DNA from: CAIWHR01 sp963809965
GTDB taxonomy: Bacteria > Pseudomonadota > Gammaproteobacteria > Burkholderiales > Casimicrobiaceae
DNA: 64,000 nt
Assembly (NCBI GenBank): GCA_963809965.1
Contig: CAWELU010000042.1
Coordinates: 62,001-126,000 of the forward strand
Direction of reading: 5' to 3'
A program made the translations under genes and the position numbers. The notes beneath the pieces are model-generated. The model was not told the origin of the DNA. It saw only the letters and a program-made list of their open reading frames with translations, and ran no database searches. Of this stretch, positions 1-8,874 are shown piece by piece. Each line of letters starts with the position of its first letter. The first letter of the stretch is position 1.

Positions 1-2
1 AT

Positions 3-842
3 CCGCTCGTCGACGTGATGAAAGAGATCCAGGAGCAGAAGCCGGCGGCGGGCGAGGCCGGCAAGTCGATCGATCCGCTCGCCGATGTGATGGCGGACAT
101 CCGCAAAGACGCAAAGTCTGCCGGAACCGTTGCCGCGGAGGTGCGCGCATCGACGTTGCCGCTCGGCGGCGACAAATGGGGCCGCGACGTCCTGAAGAAG
201 ACGATCAAGGGCTCGGAGACCTCGATCTTCGTCGGCCTCGCCGCCGCGGCGGTCGCGACTTTCCTCGGCACGCTCTTCGGCGCAGTCGCCGGCTACTACG
301 GCAAATGGATCGACGATTTCTTCAACTGGTTCTACAGCGTGTTCAGCTCGATCCCGTACCTGCTGCTGATCCTCGCGGTCGCCGCGGTCCTGCAGCAGAA
401 GGGGATGCTGACGATCATCCTGATCCTGGGGCTCACCGGCTGGACCGGCATCTTCCGCCTGGTGCGCGGCGAGTACCTCAAGCACAAGGCGCGCGAGTAC
501 GTGCAGGCAGCGGACGCGATCGGGGCCTCGAACGCGCGCCGGATGTTCGTCCACATCTTCCCCAACATCAGCCACGTCGTGCTGGTGCAGCTTTCCATTT
601 ACGCGGTCGGCTTCATCAAGGCGGAGGTGATCCTGTCGTTTCTGGGCTTCGGCGTGCCGGTCGACGTCGTTTCGTGGGGGTCGATGCTGAACGAGGCGCA
701 GAACGAGCTGATTCTCGGCAAGTGGTGGCAGCTTGCTGCGGCGGGCACCGCGATGGCGATCCTGGTGACGGCGTTCAGCCTGTTCACCGATGCGCTGCGC
801 GATGCGCTCGATCCCAAGTTGAAGGGAACAGCGTCGTCGTGA
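3..842 (+). CDS. ABC transporter permease (DppC/OppC/YejE type), 5' partial
   Basis: Inner-membrane permease of a peptide-type ABC importer. The visible 280 or so residues carry the family's periplasmic lead-in (LGGDKWGRDVLKKTIKG), about five hydrophobic segments, and the cytoplasmic EAA loop (AADAIGASNARRMFVHIFPN) that docks on the ATPase. The reading frame is open to the window edge and the usual N-terminal membrane helix is missing, so the true start lies upstream; the GTG-ATG pair at 15-20 is probably internal. The fused double ATPase begins 21 bases after the stop, as in yejE-yejF and gsi-like operons. Substrate cannot be read from sequence; short peptides are the family norm. Confidence 0.85.
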   Translation, partial: PLVDVMKEIQEQKPAAGEAGKSIDPLADVMADIRKDAKSAGTVAAEVRASTLPLGGDKWGRDVLKKTIKGSETSIFVGLAAAAVATFLGTLFGAVAGYYGKWIDDFFNWFYSVFSSIPYLLLILAVAAVLQQKGMLTIILILGLTGWTGIFRLVRGEYLKHKAREYVQAADAIGASNARRMFVHIFPNISHVVLVQLSIYAVGFIKAEVILSFLGFGVPVDVVSWGSMLNEAQNELILGKWWQLAAAGTAMAILVTAFSLFTDALRDALDPKLKGTASS

Positions 843-862
843 GCCCAAGCGAGCACCGTACG

Positions 863-2600
863 ATGGAACCGCTCGTCAGCGTCCGCGACCTCAAGGTCGC
901 CTTCCAGCTCGACCGCGAGCACATCGTCGAGGCGGTCCGGGGCATCTCGTTCGACATCGCGAAGAACGCGACGGTCGCGCTGGTCGGCGAATCGGGCAGC
1001 GGCAAGTCGGTGACCGCGCTCGCGATCCTGGGGTTGCTGCCGCCGGAGAACTCGATCGTCGATCCGGCGAGCACGATCATGTTCGGCGGGCGCAACGTCG
1101 TCGGGTTGCCGGCCGACGATCTGCGTCGGCTGCGCGGGGCCGAGATCTCGATGATCTTCCAGGAGCCGATGACCTCGCTCAATCCGGTCTTCACGGTCGG
1201 TTTCCAGCTCGTCGAGGTCTTGCGGCTGCACATGGGCATGAGCGCGGCGCAGGCGCGCCGCCGCGCGATCGCGTTGCTGGACGAAGTCGGCATCCCGGAC
1301 CCCGAGTACAGGATCAACGCCTATCCGTCGCAGTTGTCGGGCGGCCAGCAGCAGCGGGTGATGATCGCGATGGCGATTGCCTGCGAACCGAAGCTCCTGA
1401 TCGCCGACGAGCCGACGACGGCGCTCGACGTGACGATCCAGAAGCAGATCCTCGAACTGATCGCGGAGCTGCAGAAGAAGCACCAGATGTCCGTGCTGTT
1501 CATCACGCACGACCTCGCGGTGGTCGGCGAGATCGCCGACTACGTGATCGTGATGCGCGACGGCGAGATCCGGGAGCAGGGCCCGGCGCAACGGGTGTTC
1601 GAGGCGCCGCAGGACAGCTACACGCAGGCGCTGCTGCAATGCCGGCCGCGTCTCGACCGGCGCCCGGTGCGGCTGCCGGTGATCGAGGACTTCATGGACG
1701 GCGGCGCGCACGCGATGAACCTGACCGAGCGCCACCGGGGCATCGATGCCTCCGACCCGATCGTGCTCGACGTGAAGAACCTCGGCAAGGATTTCTACTC
1801 GCGCGAAGGGCTCTTCGGCCGGCGCAAGTTCGAGGCGGTGAAGGATGTCTCGTTCAGGCTGCCCAAGGGGAAGACGCTGGGGCTGGTCGGCGAGTCGGGC
1901 TCGGGCAAGACCACCGTCGGGCTCACGCTGATGCGGCTGCACGAGGCGTCCGCGGGCGAGGCGATGTTCGAGGGGCGGGACATCCTCGCGATGTCGCCCA
2001 GGGAGTTCATGGCGTACAAGCGGCGCATCCAGATCATCTTCCAGAACCCCTATGCGTCGCTCAACCCGCGCTTCACCGTCGGCCACATCCTGACCGAGCC
2101 GATGATGATCCACGGCATCGGCGACGTCGGCGCAGGAACGCACCGAGCTCGCCTTCGAGCTGCTGCAGAAGGTGGGCCTGCCCGAAGTCTCGTTCTACAA
2201 GTACCCGCACGAGTTCTCGGGCGGACAGCGGCAGCGCATCGCCATCGCCCGCTGCCTGACGATGAAGCCGGACATCCTCATCTGCGACGAGTCGGTGTCG
2301 GCGCTCGACGTTTCCGTGCAGGCGCAGGTGCTCAATCTCCTCACCGACCTGCAGGACGAATTCCGGCTCTCCTACATCTTCATCTCGCACGACCTCGCCG
2401 TCGTCAAGTACATCGCCGACGAGATCATGGTGATGAGCGAGGGCCGGATCGTCGAGATCGCGGACTCCGACGAGATCTACCGGAATCCGCGCGAGGCGTA
2501 TACGCAGCGGCTGCTGGCGTCGATCCCGAAGGGTTGGCACGGACCACACCGGGAACCCGCCGGGGTCGGGGCCGGTCCGGCCCGGAGTTTCAAAGCGTGA
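863..2600 (+). CDS. Fused double ABC ATPase (YejF/GsiA type), one frameshift
   Basis: ATP-hydrolysing subunit that powers the permease just upstream. About 580 residues contain two nucleotide-binding domains: Walker A LVGESGSGKS near residues 41-50 with signature LSGGQQQR near 158, and a second Walker A LVGESGSGKTT near 341 with signature FSGGQRQR near 450 and Walker B ILICDES. Between the halves of domain two, near 2130, the frame changes. Restoring two bases in a GCG run gives a continuous ...GATSAQERTELAFELLQ... segment, so this looks like an indel error rather than decay. The ATG at 863 starts the conserved first strand. The fused architecture matches YejF-like importers; two separate genes would be expected for classical Dpp/Opp. 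Confidence 0.8.
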
Positions 2601-3995
2601 AGGTCAGCTCGGAGAGGAGCGCGCCGGGCAGGCGCATGCTGGCGAGCGAGCGTTCGCGATAGGTGTCGCTCGCAAGCAGCAGTTCGGTTTCGGTGGTCAG
2701 CGCTTCGAGGTTCGTGCCGAGCATCCGGTAGACCGTGTCGTCGAAGCGCAGCACGTCGATCGGCGCGGCGATCTTCCCGTCCTCGACCCAGAAGGTCGCG
2801 AAGCGCGTCATGCCGGTCATTCGGCAGGCGGGACGGTCCGAATAGTTGAGGTAGTGCAGGTGGCCGACATACAGGCCGGTGTCGAGTGCCGCGACAGCGT
2901 CGGCCGCGGCGAGCGATCCGCCCGCCATCGTCAGTGCGACGGGGCTTTCGTGGCCGTTCGCGCCGTTCGCCTCGAGCGAGAACTCGCGCGCGGTGCGCGG
3001 CGAAACGAGCGATCCGACCAGCCGGCCGCGTTCGATCAGCGTAACCGCCGCCGGCCGCACGAAGCCTTCGTTCTGGAAGGCGGGCGCCACCCCTTCGGCG
3101 ATCGACTCCGTCATGGCGATCCGCGGGTCGAGGCGGCCATTTTCGCCGCTGCCGTCCCGCATTCTTTCAAGGCTGCTCTGCCTGGTCGCGAGCGCGCGCG
3201 CGGAGAAGCCGTCCCAGCACAGCATCGAAACCAGATCCTCCATCGCTGCCGGCGAAAGGTAGGTGCGATATTTGCCGGGCCCGAGCGCCTTCGCGGGTCG
3301 TGCGACAAGCTCGAGTTGCGTGCGTGCCTCCGTCATTTTCGACGCGAAGGCCGCGGCGTCCCACGCGAAGCCCGACAGCGCGGATTTCACGGCCTTGTCC
3401 GCGCGATGGTAGAGGCTCCACTGCAGGTTGAACGACGTGACCTCGTGCCAGTTGCGCTGGCCCAGCGAATTGGCGAACCCGGCGCAAACGGGACCGCTGG
3501 CGTACAAGCCGACCAGATCGAGGCCGTCGCGCGGCCTGCAGGATCTCGTCGACGATGCTCTCGGCGGGCGGCAACGCCGCGCCGCGCACGGTGCGCGTCG
3601 AGTGAACGTCCGTCGCGATCAACAGGTGCGGGTCGTCGTCGAGGTCCGGCAGCGCGGCGCGCAGGCCCGCGACCGCGCTGCGCAGCAATTCCCGGTCAGC
3701 CCCAAAGTGACCCGAAAGCGACAAGCCGGTGCGAGGCGTGCTTTGCGCCGCGGATCAGTTCGACGTCGAGATAGCGCTGGACGACGGTTCCGGGCTGGCG
3801 CACCTTGCCGCGGTTCATCCGTACGAAGTCGGACGTCTCCGCCGAAAACCAGGCGAGCGATGTCTCGCCGGCGGCGAGGCAGCCCTCGATCGCGGAGGCC
3901 AAATCGAGGAAATAGGATTCCATCGACGCCTGGATGCGCCGGTGTCGCGGGGCACGTTCATCGCTGGTTTCCCGCGGCACGCAGTCGCCGCTCAT
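2590..3995 (-). CDS. TldE/PmbA-like protease subunit, frameshifted
   Basis: Member of the TldD/PmbA family that lacks the zinc motif, so it is the non-catalytic partner of the gene just upstream. TldD/TldE pairs form heterodimeric metalloproteases acting on unfolded or modified peptides. The ATG at 3995 overlaps the upstream stop (ATGA), implying translational coupling. The frame breaks twice: near 3710 (resumes as SLSGHFGADREL) and near 3555, where adding one GC to the run gccgcgcgac restores AARDGLDLVGLYASG. After correction the length is about 465 residues, normal for the family. The C-terminal half (LPGALLSELTFTL at the end) is intact. The stop overlaps the ABC ATPase tail by 11 bases, convergently. 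Confidence 0.75.
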
Positions 3996-5498
3996 GCTTC
4001 CCCGCCGAATACATCGACGTTGGTGAACACGCACGCCGGTGAGGCATGGCCGACGCGGATGACCTGCGACGGTTCACCCTTGCCGCAATACGGCGTTCCG
4101 AGCACCTGCATCGTCCCGGCGTTGCCGACGCGGGCGAGGCTGCGCCAGAAATTCGCGCTGATGCCGCGGTAGTTCGGATTCTTCACGACCGCACCGAGTT
4201 GCCCGTTCTCGATCAGGCGGCCGCGCTCGCAGCCGAACTGGAACTTGTTGCGCGAATCGTCGATCGACCACGAGCAATTCGTCTCGAGCAGGATGCCGTG
4301 CTCGATGCCTGCGACCATCTCGTCGAGCGTTGCGTCTCCGGGCTCGAGATTCAGATTCGCCATCCGGTCGATCGGCGGCCGGTTCCAGCCGTCGGCGCGG
4401 GCGTTCGACGTGCCGGGGAGTCCCGCACGCGCCTGCGAGATCGCCCCGCCGAGCGGCCGCTCCAGAATGCCGTTGCGGATCAGGTGCACCTTTTCGGCCT
4501 TCGCCCCTTCGTCGTCCCAGCCGTAGCTCGCGAGTTCCTCGTCGACCGTGGGGTCGAACGTGATGTTCAGCAGCGGCGAGCCGTACTGGTAGGTGCCGAA
4601 CATGTCCGGCGTAACGAAGCTCGTCCCCGCGAAGTTGCGCTCGTCACCCAGGATCCGGTCGAGCTCGAGCGGGTGTCCGATCGACTCGTGGATCTGCAGG
4701 ACCATCTGATCGGGCAGCAGGAGCACGTCCCTCGTTCCCGCTCGGGCAGTTCGCCGCGGCGAGGAGCTCGAGCGCCTCCTCGGCGATGCGCCGCATTCCG
4801 CCTTGGAAGCCGAAGCGCGCGAGAATCTCGGCGCCGCCCTGCTGGCAGATGCCGCGATAGCCGTTGAGCGTTCGCGTCTGCGTGTCGCCGTCGGCGTGTG
4901 CGGTGACGCTCATCCCCGGGAACAGGAAGCGGAAGTGCTGCACGACGTCGCCACCTTCGCTGGTGACGAGCCGGTGCGTCGCGGTCGTGATGTCGATGGA
5001 TGCATTCCAGTCGACGATGCGCGAATCGAACGCCGCTTCCTGCGACTCGCGCATCAGGAGCTCGTACCATTCGCGCCGTGGTCGCAGGGGAAGGCTCGCC
5101 GAGGGCGAAGCGTAATCGCCACGCGCCGCTGGGCGCGGCAGGGTTCTCGTGTCGACTAGCGCGTGTCGCGCGCTGGCGCGCGCCCAGGCCGCCGCCCGCT
5201 CGAGCGCGGCGCGCAGGCCCGCGGCCGACGTATCTCCGGTTGCGGCGTAGCCATACCCGCCTCCTGCGTAGACGGAAGCCATCGCGCCGCGATCGGTGCA
5301 TGCGGCAAACGGCAACGCGACGTTCTTGCGCACGGTGCAGGATTCGGTCCTCTCCTCGACGATGCGCAGCGACCAGAAATCAGCGTCGAGCGTCGCGTGG
5401 CGAGATGTCGGGAAGCGGGAAGTGGTCGGCGTCGGGCATTCGGGTCTCGAAACGTTGGGTGGCGACGGCGCCCCGGGGCTTCCGGGTCCGTGTCGCAC
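3992..5498 (-). CDS. TldD-like zinc metalloprotease, frameshifted
   Basis: Catalytic partner of the PmbA-like gene downstream. The zinc-binding HExxxH motif is visible in LQIHESIGHPLELDR (near 4690), followed by the GTSFVTPDMFGTYQYG and GLPGTSNARADGW blocks typical of TldD. One extra A near 4735 splits the coding frame; removing it gives SGTRDVLLLPDQMV. The start is uncertain. The conserved part begins around DADFWSLRIVEERTE, and an ATG at 5439 (MPDADHFPLPDIS) reads into it only after another frame correction, so the real start may be 5439 rather than 5498. Expected length is about 480 residues. Confidence 0.72.
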
Positions 5499-5663
5499 AT
5501 GGCCGCATTATCCTTCGCGACGAGCGTTTGCGGAAATGGGGCAGGGAAGATGGCGGGATCATTCCCCATAGCAGGCGACCCTGGAAACTCCTGCTTGCCG
5601 CACGTTTGCCCTCCTGCATTTTGCGCTGATGACAAACGGCACACAATCGTATATCCTGCCCGC

Positions 5664-5957
5664 GTGAAGCCTTTTCGGTGGGATCATGAGAAGAATGAAC
5701 CGCTCAAGGCGGAGCGCAACGTCTCGTTCGAGGACATCGTGCTCGCCATAGAATCGAAGGGCTTGTTGGATGTGCTGCAACATCCCAATCGTGGAAGGTA
5801 TCCGGGGCAGTTGATCCTCGTCGTGGCCTACGATCGTTATGCCTGATTGGTACCTTTCATCGACGAGGACGACTACCACTTCCTGAAGACAATTATCCCG
5901 AGTCGCAAGGCAACTCGGGATTACCTGGAACGAGGTGACCGGGATGAAGAAGCGTGA
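5664..5957 (+). CDS. BrnT-like toxin with an in-frame TGA
   Basis: Small protein beginning VKPFRWDHEKNEPLKAER, resembling BrnT-family ribonuclease toxins. A TGA at 5844-5846 replaces codon 61, exactly where relatives read YAYLVPF. The same frame then continues as LVPFIDEDDYHFLKTIIPSR to a stop at 5955-5957, the normal family length of about 97 residues. The gene is therefore truncated by a nonsense change (or a base-call error). The downstream antitoxin starts inside its last codons. Base composition is less GC-rich than the neighbours, which fits recent acquisition. The family call is from memory of sequence pattern, so moderate. Confidence 0.55.
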
Positions 5958-6267
5958 CCTGCTTGAAGAAGAGATACTTGCCGCTTACGAGCGCGGACAG
6001 CTCAAGTCCATTACTCCCTCCAAGGCAGAACTGGAGCAATATCGAGGTGCTGCGCGCGCCACAGTGATCAAGGATCGGCGAATCAATATCCGCCTGTCCT
6101 CGCCGGACCTGATGGACCTCCAGGCGCGCGCGCTTGAAGAAGGTGTGCCCTACCAGACGCTCATTGCAAGCGTGCTGCATAAGTTTGTGAGCGGTCGTCT
6201 GGTCGCAAAGCCGGTGCGGCCAACTTCGCAACCGCGCGGCACCGCGCGCAAGCGGATGGCACGATAG
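5944..6267 (+). CDS. CopG/BrnA-like antitoxin
   Basis: Protein of 107 residues that overlaps the end of the BrnT-like toxin frame by 14 bases, the usual toxin-then-antitoxin arrangement. The C-terminal part (VIKDRRINIRLSSPDLMDL then YQTLIASVLHKFVSG) has the strand-helix-helix pattern of ribbon-helix-helix DNA-binding antitoxins; the N-terminal part (KRDLLEEEILAAYERGQLK) is the likely toxin-binding region. Such proteins neutralise the toxin and repress their own promoter. The ATG at 5944 is preferred to the GTG at 5935. If the toxin is truly truncated, this antitoxin may be a remnant. Confidence 0.6.
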   Translation: MKKRDLLEEEILAAYERGQLKSITPSKAELEQYRGAARATVIKDRRINIRLSSPDLMDLQARALEEGVPYQTLIASVLHKFVSGRLVAKPVRPTSQPRGTARKRMAR

Positions 6268-6271
6268 TCGA

Positions 6272-6388
6272 ATGAAGTGCTGTTGCTCAAACGGCTGCAG
6301 GGACGACGCTGCGTTGATCCGCGAAGACTGGAACACGAGGCGCAAGGAGGCCATGGCGTCGGTCAAGTCCCGTAAGACCAGTCGCTGA
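6272..6388 (+). CDS. Possible 38-residue cysteine-rich peptide
   Basis: Short open frame beginning MKCCCSNGCRDD and ending SRKTSR, starting five bases after the CopG-like antitoxin stop. Four cysteines lie in the first nine residues and the tail is basic. No family is recognised and no clear ribosome binding site is visible, although the position suggests it could be co-transcribed with the upstream TA pair. It may be a chance ORF. Confidence 0.22.
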   Translation: MKCCCSNGCRDDAALIREDWNTRRKEAMASVKSRKTSR

Positions 6389-6416
6389 CGGTGGCGGTAT
6401 TCAGGCGGGCCTGAGG

Positions 6417-6689
6417 TCAGGTCGTGCCACGATATACGTCTCGACGGTGTCCCACCTTCACGACTTCCACCACACGCGCCTCATCGTCGACGGCGTACAC
6501 GATGCGATAGCTTCCCTGCCTGATCCTCAGGCGTCCCGCAACCCCGGCGAGCTTTTCGCAACCGATTGGATGGAGTTCAGCGGCGAGCGCCAGGATGCAA
6601 GCAACGATGCGCTGGCGATCACGTTTTACTCCGATCGCCTCGATTTCCTTCGCGGCCGAGGGTTTGATCAGCAGCCTATATCCGGCCAC
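6417..6689 (-). CDS. RelE/ParE-family toxin
   Basis: Protein of 90 residues with the compact RelE fold signature: YRLLIKPSAAKEIEAI at the N-terminus, the LRIRQGSYRIVYAVDD core strands, and a C-terminal VVKVGHRRDVYRG containing the basic residues used by RelE toxins on ribosome-bound mRNA. It follows its antitoxin and overlaps its stop by 14 bases (6676-6689), a standard relBE layout with translational coupling. Full length with no lesions visible, so probably functional. ParE-type gyrase activity cannot be excluded from sequence alone. Confidence 0.82.
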   Translation of the reverse strand: MAGYRLLIKPSAAKEIEAIGVKRDRQRIVACILALAAELHPIGCEKLAGVAGRLRIRQGSYRIVYAVDDEARVVEVVKVGHRRDVYRGTT

Positions 6690-6906
6690 GCTGTCTCAAG
6701 CCGCGGACGAACGATTCGAAGGAAATGCTTCGCTCGGCCCCGCGCTCATCGAAAGCGGCCAGATCCTCGGCATCCTCGGCGAGAGCAGCTTTGACCGCAT
6801 CGTTGACCATCTCCGAAATGGAGCGGTCGGTCGCTGCCGCCTTGAGCCGAAGGGCCTGATGTACCGCGGCGTCGAAATACACCGTTGCGCGCTTGTGTTC
6901 TTCCAT
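6676..6906 (-). CDS. Ribbon-helix-helix antitoxin of the RelE-type toxin
   Basis: Protein of 76 residues. The N-terminal RATVYFDAAVHQALRLKAAATDRSISEMVNDAVK is a ribbon-helix-helix DNA-binding domain (strand, then two helices). The acidic C-terminal tail is the expected toxin-binding segment. First gene of a two-gene operon with the RelE-like toxin. Autorepression from an operator upstream of 6906 is expected, but no clear palindrome was identified there. Confidence 0.78.
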   Translation of the reverse strand: MEEHKRATVYFDAAVHQALRLKAAATDRSISEMVNDAVKAALAEDAEDLAAFDERGAERSISFESFVRGLRQRGRI

Positions 6907-7029
6907 CGTTGCGAGGTAGCACTATGACGTCATGGCGTCAAGACGTGCGCCGCCAAGCGTAACCAGGAGGCGCGACGGGCTTCCGCTCCCGCGTGGGCGA
7001 CAAAGATCGTTACGTGCACGGCAACGAGA

Positions 7030-7290
7030 TCAGGCTGCGCTTTCAACCGGTAGTTCCCATCCGGGAAAAACCAAGACTGCCGGGTGGCAACGCAACGCGC
7101 GCGCCAGCACCTTCGCGCGTTCGACGCCGAGCCGGACGCGATCATTCTCGATGGCCGACAGTGTTGCCTGCGGAATGCCACTCGACTTGGCCAAATCATT
7201 CTGGCTCAGGCCTTGAAGCTCGCGAATGATGCGGACCGATTCCCCGACCGAAACCTCGGCGCGCTTCTTCGCGGGACGAAATTGACTCAT
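7030..7290 (-). CDS. Xre-family antitoxin (HigA-like)
   Basis: Protein of 86 residues with a helix-turn-helix in the middle: SVRIIRELQGLSQNDLAKSSGIPQATLSAIENDR. The ATG at 7290 immediately follows the toxin's TGA (7293-7291), so the two genes abut with no gap. In this toxin-first organisation the Xre protein both neutralises the toxin and represses the promoter at 7578-7607. The C-terminal RAKVLARALRCHPAVLVFPGW is characteristic of this antitoxin subgroup. Confidence 0.82.
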   Translation of the reverse strand: MSQFRPAKKRAEVSVGESVRIIRELQGLSQNDLAKSSGIPQATLSAIENDRVRLGVERAKVLARALRCHPAVLVFPGWELPVESAA

Positions 7291-7572
7291 TCAGCGCCTC
7301 CGATAGTCATGAGGGGTAAGCGCAACCACCTGAAACAGCATCCGCTCAGGCAGGATCCGGTAGATGACACGATACTGGAGCCCCAACCGCGAAGAGCGAT
7401 GGCCATTCCATCTGCCCGAGAGTGCCTCGTCGTTGAACCCGGTGATTTGGCGCAAGCCAGGCGGACCCGAGATTGACGCGATATCCTTCCACTTTTCGTA
7501 ACGCTTCAATATCTCCTTCGGAGCGGCAGCGCACTGTCTGTCGACGCGCCGGTGCTCCTCGATCCGCCACAT
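7291..7572 (-). CDS. HigB/YafQ-like toxin
   Basis: Protein of 93 residues: MWRIEEHRRVDRQCAAAP, then YEKWKDIASISGPPGLRQI and LGLQYRVIYRILPE, ending FQVVALTPHDYRRR. This matches the RelE/StbE-superfamily toxins encoded upstream of Xre antitoxins (HigBA order); the conserved C-terminal HDYRR is the likely mRNA-cleaving end. The start codon lies only five bases downstream of a perfect TATAAT, so the transcript would begin at or next to the ATG with no leader. The ATG at 7572 is the only start consistent with the conserved MWRIEEHR opening. Confidence 0.8.
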   Translation of the reverse strand: MWRIEEHRRVDRQCAAAPKEILKRYEKWKDIASISGPPGLRQITGFNDEALSGRWNGHRSSRLGLQYRVIYRILPERMLFQVVALTPHDYRRR

Positions 7573-7577
7573 ACCAC

Positions 7578-7607
7578 ATTATACATATATCACATATGGC
7601 ATGTCAC
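7578..7607 (-). promoter_or_regulatory. Sigma-70 promoter of the HigB-like/Xre operon
   Basis: On the minus strand, GTGACA (7607-7602) and a perfect TATAAT (7583-7578) are separated by 18 bases. The predicted transcription start falls at about 7572-7571, on the toxin ATG itself, predicting a leaderless mRNA. The spacer contains CATATGTGATATATG, an imperfect inverted repeat that could be the Xre operator. Confidence 0.6.
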
Positions 7608-7697
7608 GCGCCGCTCCGTGGTGCGGCCCGAAAGACACGACAACCAGCGCCGCCCGCAGCGGCGTTTCCCGCCGGCAGACGTCCCGCATTGACGGGC

Positions 7698-8225
7698 TCA
7701 GGACCGTTCCCGATCCCGTCGGTGGCCATCCGCCAAAGTGTCCAGCGCCGGCCCGACTACACGCACGATCCGCCAATCGGGAAGCACGGTCGCACCCAGC
7801 GACCGGTAGAAGTCGATGGCCGGCGCATTCCAGTCGAGGACTGCCCACTCGAACCGGCCGCAACCCCGTACCCGGGCGATTTCCGCCAATGCCCGCAAGA
7901 GCGCCTGCGCGCAGCCTTGCCGCCGATGCTCGGGGCGGACGTAGAGGTCCTCCAGCCAAAGCCCGGGCCGGCCGAGAAACGTCGAGAAATTGTGGAAAAA
8001 AAGCGCGAATGCGGCAGCTTCCCCATTTTTCAATGCAATCAACACTTCGGCCGCCGGCCGCGGTCCGAACAGGGCGGCCGTAAGATCGGCCTCGGTCGCG
8101 ACGCACAGATGGGCAAGTTTCTCGAATTCCGCGAGCGCGCCGATCATCGCGTGGATCGCCCCGACGTCGGCGGGCTCGGCCGGCCGGATCTCGAATTGCG
8201 ACACAATGCCAGGCGACGCGGTCAC
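7698..8225 (-). CDS. GNAT-family N-acetyltransferase
   Basis: Protein of 175 residues with the GNAT fold. The N-terminal FEIRPAEPADVGAIHAMI opens the domain, LEDLYVRPEHRRQGCAQALL is the acetyl-CoA-binding V/RxxQxxGxG/A-type loop, and WNAPAIDFYRSLGA is the conserved C-terminal motif. The pattern resembles diamine/thialysine acetyltransferases (SAT2-like), but the substrate is not determinable. Start overlaps the stop of the second acetyltransferase gene, indicating an operon of two GNATs. Confidence 0.75.
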   Translation of the reverse strand: MTASPGIVSQFEIRPAEPADVGAIHAMIGALAEFEKLAHLCVATEADLTAALFGPRPAAEVLIALKNGEAAAFALFFHNFSTFLGRPGLWLEDLYVRPEHRRQGCAQALLRALAEIARVRGCGRFEWAVLDWNAPAIDFYRSLGATVLPDWRIVRVVGPALDTLADGHRRDRERS

Positions 8226-8717
8226 ACGCGCTGGCCCAGAATCAGGACATCGCGCTCGACGCCGTCGAGTTCGGCCACCTGCGGCAACCTTCCCCAGATC
8301 CCGAATCCGCAGCGCTCGAACAGACCCAGCGACGCCGCGTTGTGCGCGAAAACGAAGCCGAGCAAGGTTCGAATCCCCAATGGGGGCGCGGCGTCAACTG
8401 CATGGATCAGAAGGGTTTTCCCGATCCCGGCACGCAGATGTCCCGGGTGCGTGTAGACCCCGACCTCGACCGTCGCGTGGTACGCGGGTCGCCCATAGAA
8501 CGAGCGGAGGGACAGCCATCCGAGGACGGGACCACCGACCGTACCCGTGAGCACCCATAGGGGTCGTCGTGCCGGGTCGAATTCGGCGAACCAAGGCTCT
8601 CTTGCGGCGACCGTCGTCGGTTCGGTGTCTGCGGTCGCCATCCGGCCGGGGATCGCTGCGTTGTAGATTGCAACGATCTCCGGCAAGGTCAGAAGCCCGG
8701 GCGTGGCGGATCGGCAC
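8222..8717 (-). CDS. Phosphinothricin-acetyltransferase-like GNAT, frameshift near start
   Basis: GNAT enzyme of the PAT/bar-like group: LPEIVAIYNAAIPGRMATAD near the N-terminus, then YHATVEVGVYTHPGHLRAGIGKTLL carrying the acetyl-CoA loop and LFERCGFGIWGRLPQV at the end. The family usually opens with IRxAxxxDLPxIxxIYN. That opening (PIRHARASDL) is present but in another frame; removing one base near 8686 joins it, with a GTG start at 8717 or 8726. Without the correction a TTG at 8728 would give an atypical N-terminus. Members detoxify small amines or amino-acid analogues. Confidence 0.62.
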
Positions 8718-8874
8718 GATTGGCACAATTACAACACTCGCTTGAGGACCATTGTAGCAACCTCGCCTTTTTCGTTGCGGCACAATTCTGGTGCGGCGTA
8801 CTGTCGCAGTACGGGAATACTCGCAAAAGGCGGACACCCCGGATCCGCCTCACTCTTCCTTGGGGGAACGTCAG

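Noticed and set aside
599..2143. Long minus-strand open frame opposite the ABC ATPase
   Set aside because: Composition is Arg/His/Asp-rich with no family features; it is a high-GC shadow of the real gene.
8362..8380. ggttcgaatcccc, resembling a tRNA T-arm
   Set aside because: No matching acceptor stem, D-arm or anticodon arm can be drawn around it, and it lies inside the coding sequence of the PAT-like acetyltransferase.
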